Origin: Piper betle
Lineage: Eukaryota > Streptophyta > Magnoliopsida > Piperales > Piperaceae
Direction: 5' to 3'
Length of the DNA stretch: 64,000 nt
Assembly: GCA_033002965.1 (NCBI GenBank)
Contig: JAURVB010014399.1
Coordinates: forward strand, 62,001-126,000
The notes below the pieces were generated by a model. That model did no database searches and had not been told where the DNA came from. It was given only the letters and a program-made list of their open reading frames with translations. Made by a program: the position numbers and the translations under genes. Shown here piece after piece: positions 1 through 11,540 of this stretch; within the stretch, counting starts at the first letter, position 1; every line of letters begins with the position of its first letter.

Positions 1-248
1 GGTTCTTTTCCATGGAGCCTGGTAGTATTTTCCTCCACAAAAGTTTGGCGCTGGACTACTGCTCCTTTTCTATCGCCCCTTTCTCTTGCATCATAAGATT
101 GTGATGAGCCAATAGTGAGAGAAGTTTGTGGTATCCCAGCTAGAGAACACTCCCCATCACCTTCAGCAGATGATTGATCTCTTTTAATTTTTCGCCGCTT
201 AGAAGCTACATTTCCATCCATGTTTTCCTTGCTGGAATTTCCTTTTCC

Positions 249-379
249 CTATCCTCTGCCTACAAGATTTAGAGATCTAACAAAGAATGATTTCATGCAT
301 TATCATAGAGTTGATCACAAGGACCTTCACTACTGTGGGCTTTGATATGAGTATGATAAGATGTACAACGGGGTAATTC
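249..379. other. Intron remnant left of the hAT element
   Basis: Intronic sequence of the THO2 relic. It lies between the acceptor at 249-250 and the left copy of the hAT target duplication, 5'-GGTAATTC at 372-379. No coding signal was seen. Confidence 0.6.
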
Positions 380-974
380 CAGTGATGCACGAATCGGCCA
401 ATTCCAAGTGGAATCGGCCGATTTGAATCAGATCAGCAGTGTGCCGATCCGATTATGGGGCCGAATTGGTCGGCCCCAAATCGGCATCCATTTTGGCCGA
501 TTTACCCCGATTTCGACCAAGTTAAATCCGACTCGAAATCGGGGTAAATTGAGAAGAATCATTTTTTAATAAATTATTAAAATACCCTAAGTATGATATT
601 TATTAAATTATTTAAGCATGGGTAAAATTAAAATTTTGATTTTAAAAACCTAACTTTAACCCGTCTCCCCCACTCCGCCGCCGCGCTTCCTCCCTCCGCT
701 GCTGCATTTCCGCCCTCCGTCGTGCTTCCTCGACTCCGACCGGGCTACCGACCTCGCCTCCGACCTCGCAACCTTGCCTCCGACGTGTGGCCAACCGACA
801 GCGCAGTGGACGCGAGATTCGCCGCAGACCGGGCCGCCGACTAGGCCTCCGACCTCAGCTCCGACCGATTCGTGTAAAGTTGGATTTTTTGTTGAAATTA
901 AATCTGTAAATTATTGGCTATGCTTCACAAAATTTTTGGCTGTGCTTCTCAAAGTTGGAACGAATTCACCTCAG

Positions 975-1380
975 CTCTGACCAGATGTGCAAATTGTTGG
1001 CGAGGCTTCACAATTTTTTTCATTGCTGATTTGGGATTTATGATCAAATTCATATGTCAAATTTTATGATATGTGTTGTGCAAACGTGTATGTGCAGTGC
1101 AAATTTATCAGTCAATTTTTTCACAAATTTCTATGTGCTGTGCAAATTCGTATGTCAAATTTTTTTGTGTAAAAATTGTGATGTGCTGTGTAAATTTTTT
1201 TTCAAATGCTATTGCTGTGCAAATTTGCACAACACAATTTTGTTCATGCGTCCAAATTGCTTGAGCTGTGCAATTTTTTTTCATTTTGTTCATGCGTCCA
1301 GATTGCTTGAGTTGTGCAAATTGTCACAGGGAAGATTGATTGTTGTGATGTGCAAATTATTGTGCTGTGCAAATCTCGAT
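975..1380 (+). repeat. Array of dispersed TGTGCAAATT motifs inside the hAT element
   Basis: About 15 copies or near-copies of (GC)TGTGCAAATT occur at irregular spacing of 15-60 bp. They include two copies of a longer unit containing TTGTTCATGCGTCCA (near 1239 and 1287). The long open frame reported here follows from the T/G-rich motif repetition, not from a gene: its residues are mostly repeated Cys-Ala-Asn-Leu or Cys-Lys-Phe strings. Confidence 0.6.
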
Positions 1381-1806
1381 CTTTATTTAACGGATGTTTG
1401 CAAATCTCTGATTTATGGTTCACTTTTCATTTCGAGGATTGTATGTATGCTTGTTGCTGACCGAGTAAAAATTGCTCACCGAGTTGTCTCAATCTCAGAT
1501 GCTAAGGGTGCAACACCAAGTATATTCGTTCCAATCTCACTCGAGTTCAGGCTTTTTGCTTTTTGGGAATGTTGCTTTTCAAATGCCCTCTTTAGGGAAG
1601 TATTCTATGTGTGATCTAGATGAAGAAAATTATATATTGTTCACAATTATATACAATTATTTGAAATTGTATACTGTTCACAAATTCGATCAAATATTTG
1701 CAATTGTATGCTATGCAATTTGGTTGATTCAAGTTTAAAATTCATTTGATTTGTTATATGTCGGGTGTAAGTGTTTTTATATTACAGATCTCATACCAGA
1801 TAAGTC

Positions 1807-3775
1807 ACAGGGAAGATGGATTTTAGATGGGAATATGGCAGACCAGTTGATGCATCTAAAAAGTAAATTATCTGTAACTTTTACAAAAAAACCATAAGTG
1901 GAGGGGTATATTGCTTCAACCAATATATTACTGGAGTCAAAGGAAATACTGCTGCTTGTAAGAAAGTTCCTGAAGCATATGCACAAAAAATGAAAGATTA
2001 TTTCAAAAGTGTGGAAAAAGCCAAAAAAAAAGATTAGGGAAGAAATAGGGTCATATGGTTTGAATGACTCAGATATAAAAGAGATGGAAGTTCGGGAGCA
2101 AAGTATTGGGTGCTCTAAGTCTACTGGGGAGAGGAAGGCACCTATTGTTGAAAGTGAGAGTCAAATGAGAATTTCTACGGCAATAGAAAAGAAAAAGAGC
2201 AATTGCACACAGCCATTGCTCGATTCTTTTATCATTGTGTCATTCCTTTCCATGTTGTAGACTCGCCTTACTTTCAGAAAATGATTGATGTGGCAGGTAA
2301 ATACAGTAATCAAGGGATCAAACCTCCGGGCAGAAATTCTTTGTCAGGTAATCTTCTTACTACTGAAGTGGCTTCCATAAATGCTAGCTTAGAGGATATA
2401 AAAGTATCTTGGAAGACAACATGTTGTTCTATTATGTCTGACGGGTAGACCAATCAATCCAGTAGAACTTTGATCAACTTTTTAGTTTACTGCCCAAGAG
2501 GAATGTATTTCCTTAGATCAGTTGATGCTTCAGACAAAAAAAGGATGCTACGTATTTGTTTAGTTTACTGGACAAAGTAATAAAAGAAGTTGGGGAGGAA
2601 AACGTTGTGCAGGTCATTACTGATAATGCTTCGGCATACAAAACTGCCGAAAAGATGCTAGAACATAAGAGACCACATTTATTTTGGACTCCGTGTGCTA
2701 CCCATTGTATAAACTTGATGCTTATGGACTTTGCAAAAATTAAGAACATGCATTATGAATGCACAAAAAGTCACCAAACTAATATACAACCACTCATGGT
2801 TGTTGACTCTTATGAGAAATAATTTCACAAATGAGCATGAATTAGTGAGACTTGGGGCTACTGATTTGCTACTCACTTTTTGACGATTGCTAGTTTCCTA
2901 GAACATAAGCAGGCACTGAAAAAGCTATTTGTTTCTGAAATATATCCATCATCGAAGTTTGCAAAAGATGAGGATGGAATAGCAGCTAAAAATATTGTCT
3001 TAAGTACACATTTTTGGAAGAAGATGGAATTTGTGCATAAAACAATTGAGCCACTTGTTCGTTTTTTAGATTGGTAGATAGTGTATGGGCGAATCAATAT
3101 TGTCATCCTTTTCATGCTGCAGCATATATGCTTAATCCTCAAACTCGTTATCGCCCTAACTCTACCATTGTATGCTCTTATTTGACTTACATACCTTTAT
3201 GATTTTTTCAACAATTTCATATTGCTTGTGTTTGATTGGGAATAATTTTGTAGTCAAGTAAGGTGTATCATGCATTCAATGATGTCATTTGTCGTTTGGA
3301 AATCAATGAGGTAGCTCGATCCATGGCATCTTTGCAGGTCAAGATACTATTATTTTTAATTTTTATATATAAATGTTTATATATAACTAAATATAATGAT
3401 TCATTTTGTTTTAATATTTTGTAGTGGTCTGATTTTGTATCTGCAAAAGGAGATTTTAGACATTCTCTTGGAATTACCAATAGAAAAGTCCTTCACCCAA
3501 GTAAAATCCACCTTTCTCCAGATTTCATGTTTATAGCAAGCTTATAAGTAAATCAATTTGTCAAATGTAGCATCATGGTGAGAGCAACATGGTATAAGCT
3601 ACCTTGAACTACAAAAGATAGCTATTAAAATATTTAGTCAAACTTCATCATCATCGGATTGTAAACGTAATTGGAGCACCAAAAAAGAAATCGACTTGCA
3701 AAGAAGAGAGTAAATGATCGTGTATATGTTCATTACAACATGCGGGTTAAAAAAACGAGTTGAGGTGGAGGCATA
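1807..3775 (+). pseudogene. hAT transposase with BED finger, DUF659 and dimerisation region, degenerate
   Basis: Order of recognisable pieces: a BED-type zinc-finger remnant at 1807-2030 (CNF then KKTISGGVY, KGNTAACKKVPEAYAQKMKDY; second Cys of the finger replaced by Tyr and an in-frame TAA before it); a DUF659 region at 2270-2660 (PYFQKMI, SWKTTCCSIMSDG, then VVQVITDNASAYKTAEKML); the segment FWTPCATHCINLMLMD at 2691-2740; and a C-terminal hAT dimerisation remnant near 3600-3720 (AIKIFSQTSSSS, KRNWS). The codon after SDG should be TGG and is TAG (2446-2448). Several further stops and frame changes make it non-functional. Protein length would normally be about 650-750 residues. Confidence 0.85.
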
Positions 3776-4677
3776 AATATGATGCAGTTAGTGAACATTT
3801 GAGTTTATAAGACTCGTTAGATGAGTGGGTTGGAAAACGGGATAACCCATCACCATCGGTATGTTTAAATAAAGCTTGCATCACATTCATGATTTTGTGT
3901 ATGAATTTTTTTGAATTGAAATGAATAGGGTGTTTTTTATACTGGATGATTTCTTTGGTACCAATATTGGCAACAATGATGGTGCAGATGAAGAGGCTTT
4001 TGTAACAAATGAAAGTGGCAACACATTGAAAACTGTAATTGGATCATGTTCTACTACGTCTGATGGTTTTTCTTTGCCTCCTCTTCCGAGTGGACAAAAT
4101 GTTAATATTAATATACATATTGACTCCCAACATAATTTGTCTTTGCCTCTTGAACTTGAGGGACTTCATATGAGTAGGAGTTCTATGCCTCCTTTTACGC
4201 ACGGGTCTCAGTGTTAATGCAGATGATAGCTCTACTCTTTTTATCGGTGATAACGATTCAAACTCTGAAGATGCTTTAAATGATGAATTAGATGATTTAG
4301 TAATAATCACTATGTAAAATTGTACTGAAAATTCAATTTTTGGACTTGTATTAATATCTTGTTGTTATTATTTGATACAGCACAAATGATAATATATCAA
4401 ATGTTATATTTATGACATTGAGGTATTGTGATGATAAATTGTGATGCTCTTTTATACTTGTATTAAATTATAAATTTGTGTATTTATGTTCAAAAATTAT
4501 ATAATTATGCATTTTAGGTATGTATGTTATGAATTGTCAAATTTTTGTATATGACTAATTTTGACTGATTCAACTAAACCGATTCCTGTCCTATTTAGAC
4601 CGATTCCAATTCCGATTCCGACTCCCTCGAAAACCGATTCCGATTCTAATTCCGATTTATGCAACCATGGGTAATTC

Positions 4678-5149
4678 AAGGTAAACACAAATTTTTTGGT
4701 ATTGTCCCAACACAGTTAAAATTCAATTTCGAAGAGGTTATACTAAGGAAGATGGATGAAAAATATAAAGGAGCGGAAAACGACAGGAAAAAACTGAAAC
4801 AAATATCAAAGAAATTTAAGACAGGATTAAGCAAGAACTTTGTCAAATTAATCAAAAACCAGATTGAAAGCTTGTACCCATTCTTGTCAACCTTAAAAAA
4901 GTTCTACAACAAGTAACATCCTTATTTCACTAATAACACAATCAATAATAAACAAGAAACATTATGAAACCCCTTAAAAAAGAATAAGACTGCCTAAAAG
5001 GTGGAACTTTCATGTATGCTCCTGCATGAAAGTTCCCACACTCATCATTCTGAGACAAAATCTAGCATAAACATAATTTTTAAGTCTGATAGTAAATCAA
5101 AATCACCAACATAAAACAGTAGATAAATTGAATGTCATCAACAAGTTAC
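4678..5149. other. Intron or spacer next to THO2 exon 4
   Basis: AT-rich sequence between the hAT element and THO2 exon 4. It contains a perfect 12-bp inverted repeat, GGAACTTTCATG at 5003-5014 and CATGAAAGTTCC at 5025-5036, with a 10-bp loop. The Lys-rich open frame at 4659-4916 has no family I recognise and starts inside the hAT end. Confidence 0.45.
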
Positions 5150-5536
5150 CTCACAACGCTCGTAAAAAAACTTCAAGGGAACCGATGACAGCTCCACCAT
5201 TAATTTTGCCTGATATGGATAAAAAGCATTGCATATGGATGACAACATACAAATAACACAAAATGTACCAACAATTAAAATTTTAGAACTGTCTAATAGT
5301 TAGTAAAACGGTCAAGAACAATTGAATGAACACAATTGATAACCCAATAGTTAATGGTGAAAATGGCGGAAACTAAAAGAACTACTCTAAATTTTCACTA
5401 CAGCAACAAATTTGAATATCAGAAATACATTCCACACTCTACAGATTAAGTGGATAAAACTTGCAAGTAAATACATTATCTGTAATCCATGAAATAAACA
5501 GCATATAACAACTACATGCATCTATAATGGTAAAAG

Positions 5537-6929
5537 ATCAAAGACAAAGCTCAAAGTATTAACCACTCTTTCCCCCTATTTGTCCACTTTTCTATGCCCG
5601 TTTATCCCCCTATTTATCTATGTCTTCCACCTATCTACCTATTGTTTAAACTATGTTTAAACCCTTTTTCAACATGGCATCAAGAGCAGGTTTTGATCCT
5701 AGCCTGATGTAGCACAGCCATGTCAGGTTTGGTTGCGCCACTTGGTTGTGCTACCATCTGGCTGATTGTGGCTTGAAGTAGTGTTCTTCCTCCTTTGTTG
5801 CTGATGTCGGCCCTTCTTGCTTATTGCCTCCTGAGTATTTATCCATTTGTGGCTTCTTTTATGAGGACTTCATCCGCTTCCCAAGTTTTCCTAAGGCCAG
5901 TTTTCAACACACATCAAGTGTTTTAATATAAATTTCTTTGTTGTCTGAAGGCTTGCAAGTGTTCCTGCAAAAGATATTTTTGTATTACCCTTCTGTCAAA
6001 GATTTCTTGGTGTTCTTTTCATGAAAGGCTCCCAATTGTGTCCTGGAGGAGGATTTTAATTCTTTCTCAACTAAGCTGTAGTTCAGCTTAAGGGGGAGAT
6101 ATAAATGTATCTTGGGATGGTTCAAGTCAACTTTTTCCTAGCATAGAGAATTTGTATTTGTGTTCTTTGAATAGGATTTGTGTGATAAAAAAAGGGTGGT
6201 CATGTTGCTGTCCTTTAGTGTTTTGACTTGTCAAAAATCCTTGTTACCTTGTTATTGCTCTATTGACAAGCTTTTAAGGTGCCCAGTCTTTGTAAGGTTG
6301 TTGCCGACTTAGCTATCCACCAAAACGATGAGTACTTCTCTACCCCTCTTAGTGTTCCTAAGGATTTAGTGTGACCTCTTGGAAGTTTTTTTTACTTGCT
6401 TGCAGCATAGTCAAGCTACAACTTGAGGGGGTGTCTTGTTATCCGTTTGCTTCTACCATCCTTTGTTTTTGGTGAACCTAATATGCGCTCTTGATGGGAA
6501 AAAAGTATTTCAGATTTTGGACAACATGCTGAGTTGCAGTCCAAGCTATGCGGGAAAAAGAATGATTTCAGATTTTGGACAACATGCTGAGTTGTAGTCC
6601 AAGCTATGATAGGTTAGCTCCCACTCATAGCTTCAGGGGGAGTGCTAAAAGTATTTGATTTTATGTTACACTTACAGTTTATTTTGAAGTTGACTGTTTC
6701 TTGACAGTTTCGAAGTTTGAATTATTGGTTAAATTTGTTGTAGATATTACCTTTAGAAATCAGGGATTAGTTGTACCAAACTTTTGTTATAAACAAAGAA
6801 AAATCGGTGGTGTAATCACAGAGAATTCACCCCTCTTTCCCCCTATTTGGCCACTTTTCTATGCACGTTTATCCCCCTATTATCTATATTTTCTACCTAT
6901 CTACCTATTGTCTAAACTATGTTCCAGTA
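5537..6929 (+). mobile_element. Non-autonomous Copia-type LTR retrotransposon relic
   Basis: A 100-bp segment (CTCTTTCCCCCTATTTG and on to AAACTATGTT) occurs at 5566-5655 and again at 6833-6922, as the 3' ends of two LTRs. Directly after the first comes CA then TGGCATCAAGAGC (5675), which is the tRNA-Met primer-binding site used by plant Copia elements (usual TGGTATCAGAGC). Before the second lies a purine tract CTTCAGGGGGAG (6631-6642) followed by TG, the expected 3' LTR start. The left LTR lacks its 5' part. Between the sites are about 960 bp with no gag-pol coding sequence, so this resembles a short non-autonomous element. It sits in intron 3 of the THO2 relic. Confidence 0.7.
6502..6608 (+). 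repeat. 54-bp tandem duplication in the Copia relic
   Basis: Two adjacent copies of a unit containing GATTTTGGACAACATGCTGA and GTCCAAGCTATG, differing at a few bases (TTGCAGTCC in the first, TTGTAGTCC in the second). Confidence 0.75.
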
Positions 6930-8245
6930 TCTATAATGGTAAAAGAATACCAGTGCCAATGATGGATTCCCTAGGTTGAAATCAATTCTAAAGAAGTAAA
7001 TCTTAAAAATAAATGATGACTTCCAAAGCTAACGCCTCATTATACAATGTGGTCAATCTAAGAAAAGGTCACGTTGATTGCCAATTGTAAGAACTGAACA
7101 CTTCTAATGGCTTACCAAAATCTACCCTCTATTTTTGTGGATTCTCTTTCCATAATCATCAAACTCATTCCAAAAAGATGGAAAATGTTCCCATGTAATG
7201 ATAAATTCACAGCATCGAAGCATTCACTTGGAGGATTTTTCTATGTAAGGATAACATACGTTAAAATTAAAGTCAAGACAAGGTGAACATACCAGTTTTG
7301 TGAGACGAAAACGGCAATCAGACAGCATTGTTAGCTGAAAATGATGAAAATACGCGTGAAAATAAATTCCTCCCGGTAGTACATAGTGCAAGTTTGCAAC
7401 ATCAGAGAGACCATTAGCCAACATTTTTTTAATGGAAAAAGTCATAAAACAAATGTGCCAGAGCAAATATTTCAGCATAAACATAAGAATTTATATCTTC
7501 CTCGTTCCAACTTCAGGGAAAACATAACAACTTTCCCTAACCATAACTACGACTCGACTCTCTGAAATGTATTTTGGAGATAGCAAAAGAGAAAATGTGC
7601 ACATATTTGCCTATGAAGGCAAATGCCCTCTATTATGTAAGGGAATTAAATTCCTTACCAATTGCACTAATTCATTTCAGAAGAAACTATATCTTCCGAG
7701 AGACAAATTTCAAGTACTTGCTATGATTTATTACACTAAAATAGCTCGTCGTGTGAGGTTCAAACACCTATTCTATATAAAAAAATATTGTTCCTTCCAT
7801 GAAAACACTCTAAATAACAATAAGAAGAGCTAGATTAACAAAGTTGAACCAGAGAAGGAGTGCCAAATTCCATACATCTTGTCCTATTTGAGCAACAATA
7901 TCCGCCAATGAAGAAGTAACATCCTGAGCAGAACGCCGGTCAGAAAACTCAATTGAGTCCAAAATTGCCCTAAATTTCGGAATGGGCAAGTCCCTGTGAA
8001 CCTGTCCAACAACCACCACACGCCACCCATCACTCTCCAACAATCAAGAACAAGAACATGAAACCCTAAAACCAGCCCAATCAACTCGAGCAAGAACGCG
8101 CAACAAGTGCCATGGACCAGCAGAACTCGTAAAGAAACCGCAGCGTCTGCGCCGGCTCGGGGAGGTTGAACCCGCCATTCAAGCCCTACCACTCCTGCAC
8201 CCGCTCCTCCGTCAAGTACTTCCGCTCCGGGTGCAAAGCCCACAT

Positions 8246-9487
8246 CTCCGAGCGCGACGGCAGAAACCCCGACCAGGGATTCTACGGAGCCGAAAGAAGC
8301 ATTCGCCGAAACATGCACAGGATGATCGAGCTTGACGGTGCGAAATTACGAGTCTTCGAAGCTTGTTTCAGATGTGAACGAGAATGGGAAGTTCGACGAG
8401 GGAACAAACATCAACAGGTACTGCATGGGCTTGGTGATTGGCCAATATGAAAAATAGTTGATTTTTTTTCTTTTTTCCTTTTGATGGAACAAACATGAAA
8501 TAGCCTCTCTTTTTTATTGTTAAGGTGCTAAGGGATTGCATAAAAACGAAATAGCAATTTTTTTATTATTGTATTTTAGGTACTAATTAAGTGATTAATT
8601 GGCTTATTTATTTTATTGATGGTCGTTAACAACAACAACAACAAAAACAAAAGAATAAACTTCTTTATTGCTTAATCCACAGCAAGAAAAAATCGTGATT
8701 TTGTAAAGCTGTCAGATGTAGTGAACTAAAGCTAGGTCAAATTTAGGATCCCTTTGTCTTTTTCATCTAATAGTTATCTTTTTTGTTCCCTCCACTATTA
8801 GTTATCTTCGTATTCGTGATTACATAACTATTTTTCAAACGATTATAATTGTTATTAGAAAAAAAATTACCTTTAAAGAAAAAAGAAAAAAAAACAAGAA
8901 AAAAGAAGACAGACAGATTATCTGCACATGATGTGGGCCATGCACGCCGGGGAAAGATTTTTTACGGCACCCGGAGACTCGCGCTGCTACGTACACACTC
9001 AGAATAAGGTGACACATGTCCGCCCAGTCCAACACTTAAATCAAAGTCTAAGTAACGTCTCTTTATACGAGGGTCACACGTTACGATCATATGATCAACA
9101 GGTGTCGATTTATTATTGGTGCGTATATGGCAAAATGAGTTGACTAACAACATTCCCACGACTAGAGATTGCAGAGGAGTCCCTGCATACAATGTCAGTC
9201 ATTGGACGATGATACGGGGGCAAGAATGCCCCCGGCAATACCGGATGCAAGTGCATGCATCTCTTTAAAAAGAAAGTACAGTAAAAAGCATGCAAATCTT
9301 GAAAAAGAAAATATGTGTGATAAATTAAGCAAACAATTATTTGCACAAATCAAACAAATTTTCTCCAAAAGCCGGCGCAAATCAAACATTGCGGCCTTGA
9401 GCATGACTAAAATCGAGAATAGGAATCCTTGAAAAAAAGACTAGCTTAGGCAGCTGAAAAAATAATTTTTACACAGATTTTACAACT
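8246..9487. other. Spacer upstream of the THO2 relic
   Basis: The first 200 bp are moderately GC-rich and would be the 5' untranslated region and promoter of the THO2 copy. The rest is AT-rich, with poly-A/T runs (8870-8905) and a short CAA/AAC repeat (8630-8650). A hairpin GGGGGCA...TGCCCCC lies at 9216-9233. No gene is supported. Confidence 0.5.
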
Positions 9488-9900
9488 AAAGGGTGTTTGA
9501 TTAACTATTCACGATCCAAAGGTGGCTTATATATTATTCACAATACAGGGATATTTTTTAGCATAATGTCTTAAATGCTCACTGTATGGGTCAAGCTTGA
9601 AAAAATATGGCTTAGTAGATTATAACAAATAAAAATGACCATCAATTTTTTTAACTACCCCGAAGGCAGAGAGTTGTGAGGCTACTATATATGGCTGCCC
9701 CAAGCCGTCGATCAACGAGTATGACAGCCGTCATAAGTAGCTGGCAGAAGTCTTTTTTAAATTTTAATTTAATTATTTTAAAAGTTAACCCATACCATTG
9801 GGTATTTAAGACACAATGTTAAAGAATATCTTTGAATTGTGAATAGCAGACAAATTACCCTTGAATTGTAAATAATGTATCATTAAAGAACCATTTAACG
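9488..9900. mobile_element. Fold-back (MITE-like) element
   Basis: An imperfect long inverted repeat. The arm at 9532-9588 (TATTCACAATACAGGGATAT ... GTCTTAAAT) is mirrored by 9789-9846 (ATTTAAGACACAATG ... ATTGTGAATAG). Weaker complementarity continues outward to GGGTGTTTGATTAAC at 9491 and GAACCATTTAAC at 9888. The loop of about 200 bp includes GGCTGCCCCAAGCCGTCGAT. No coding capacity. Superfamily cannot be assigned because terminal bases and target duplication are unclear. Confidence 0.6.
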
Positions 9901-10145
9901 ATAAATTCCTCATATTTTTCTAAAGCCAACCGACAAATAATTGCAGCCTACCGACGACATTGTTTACTGTGAAGCTGACTGATTGTCGCCCCATCCTCAA
10001 TTCCCAGCACATTTTTTTGTTATAATTGTTAGCCGTCCTCGTGCAAAATTAACATACTCTCTATCGAACCAAAACGAATGCACATCAGCTTTGGTATACA
10101 TCGTACCTTATTGCTTACATGAAAAAAATAACCACTAATTACAAG

Positions 10146-10198
<53 letters not shown>

Positions 10199-11540
10199 AA
10201 GCCATACATTTGCATGATGTTGTTGACGTGGGCATGAGATATTTTTCCACACTAAATCAATAAATCAAATATTGTTGATTAAACACTGACGGTTTGCTGG
10301 AGTCAATTTCAAAAGTATAAGAGAACTGAGTGAGGGTCTGATGTTGTAGGTTCGATGATCATTTGATGCTTCTGATTTCTTTTCTTTTTTCTTTTTTATT
10401 AAACATCTTCTACTTTTTTTCACTGATTAGATACATAAGAATAAGAATATTTGTGGCTACGTCCGGATTAATTGCATCTCATCAATCCTTAAAGTACTGA
10501 TCAACACATCACGTTCCGATCGTTATATGATTTTGTTTGTTTTTCTTTTTATTCATATATGAAGCATAAAATTACAGCTTCAAAATTTTAGGTCTATTTA
10601 TGATAATCCAAAAATTAATTACTATAAAAAAATAATTATCCATATTTTATTCTTTGCGCACACTTTTGAGTTATCATTTTAAAAATAATGACAATTTGTT
10701 AAGAAATTAAATAAAAAAAGTTTTTAATGGTTGAACCATAAATACATAAATTTTCAATGCTGGAAATTAAAGTTAACCATAAATTCTAGAAACCAATCAT
10801 GAAAAAATTTATTAAAGTTTTTGTTAAGACAACAACTTGTTTAAAATATGGATTAATAAATGTAATTTTATTATTCACAATTAGATTGGTTCATAAATAG
10901 TTATTTTAATTTGAGGTCCCACAATATTGCGTGCGCTTATAAGTTCATAAAGTTATAAGTATTACCACATGGGCTCAAAACTAATAAAGTTTTTAGTTTC
11001 CATTGCCTATAATTAAGGATTATCTAAGTCATGATCAGTGCTATAGGGTTCAATGTAGAGCAAAACATTCGTATTAACATATAAAATTATCATGATGTCG
11101 CCAAATATGTTTGTTTCAAAAAAAATATTGTTTCACGTTCATGCCGACCGCCCATATATGTGTTTAAATATAGAAGAGAAAGCCGCCTATCTAGACCACG
11201 CCATCGTTCTCATGAAATGTTTGATAAGAATATCTGAATATGTAACTATCAATGAAGAGTAGTTCACCGATTTACACCAACCAACTCGGTGGGTCGTCAT
11301 TCAATCGTCGTTATAGCAACAAGCAAGTATTAATCACTAATGTTCTTCACTTCGGAAAAAAACATACTTTAACTAATCATCTTCCCATGGCTTGACTTCT
11401 TTTGATGACAAATTAGAAGCGGGTTGAGATCAAAATTAGTAACAAGTAAAACTGTATATTTCAACCATTCATTATATATTTTATCTTTTTTATTCATATT
11501 TGGAACAAAACTTCCTTAATCCTTTGACTCTCAATGCAAG
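9901..11540. other. AT-rich spacer
   Basis: No gene supported. Holds a long (TA)n tract (10148-10195) and short homopolymer runs. Confidence 0.5.
10148..10195. repeat. (TA)n microsatellite
   Basis: About 24 uninterrupted TA units. Empty of any inserted element, unlike the (TA)n tracts at 23.8, 26.1, 27.0, 27.5 and 48.1 kb. Confidence 0.95.

Larger units (their letters stand above)
380..4669 (+). mobile_element. hAT-superfamily DNA transposon, 4,290 bp, decayed
   Basis: Ends are CAGTGATGCACGAATCGG at 380 and, reading inward from 4669, CATGGTTGCATAAATCGG. This imperfect terminal inverted repeat is flanked by a perfect 8-bp target duplication GGTAATTC (372-379 and 4670-4677), the hAT hallmark. 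Both subterminal regions are crowded with GAATCGG/CCGATTCC motifs, the usual hAT transposase-binding pattern. A broken hAT transposase lies inside on the same strand. The left part holds a GC-rich tract (655-870) and an array of TGTGCAAATT motifs that are not part of the transposase. The element is inserted in the remains of THO2. The perfect duplication suggests a younger insertion than the decayed coding sequence would imply, so it may have been mobilised by another source of transposase. Confidence 0.9.
1..8245 (-). pseudogene. THO2: THO complex subunit 2 (THO2/THOC2), internally deleted copy
   Basis: THO2 is the large scaffold of the nuclear THO/TREX complex that couples transcription to mRNA export. 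Four phase-0 exons match its N-terminus: 8245-8111 (45 codons), 8001-7876 (42), 7334-7293 (14) and 5209-5150 (20). They contain the stretches LPEPAQTLRFLYEFCWSM, ILDSIEF and VPLKFFYERCE. A further open exon at 248-1 reads SKRRKIKRD, then RERGDRKGAVVQ and RLHGKE, like the basic C-terminal region of plant THO2. The full protein is about 1,800 residues, so roughly the middle 1,500 or more are missing between 5150 and 248. Codon 20 is TAG (8188-8186) and the first intron starts GC instead of GT. A Copia relic lies in intron 3 and an hAT element lies between exon 4 and the C-terminal exon. Family assignment of the N-terminus is firm. The C-terminal match is from memory and a little less certain. 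Confidence 0.82.

Noticed and set aside
1054..1614. 186-codon open frame rich in Cys-Ala-Asn
   Set aside because: Product of the TGTGCAAATT motif array within the hAT element; no domain.
4659..4916. 85-codon Lys-rich frame
   Set aside because: Begins within the hAT right end and lies antisense to the THO2 relic; no family recognised.
7134..7205. Minus-strand exon-like segment reading HFPSFWNEFDDYGKRIHKN
   Set aside because: It looks like coding sequence, but THO2 exons 3 and 4 join directly in the family, so this lies within intron 3 and has no known match.
8166..8450. Plus-strand 94-codon frame
   Set aside because: It is antisense to THO2 exon 1 and its leader, where the minus strand gives a clear family match.
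10029..10250. Tyr-Ile repeat frame across (TA)n
   Set aside because: Translation of a microsatellite.
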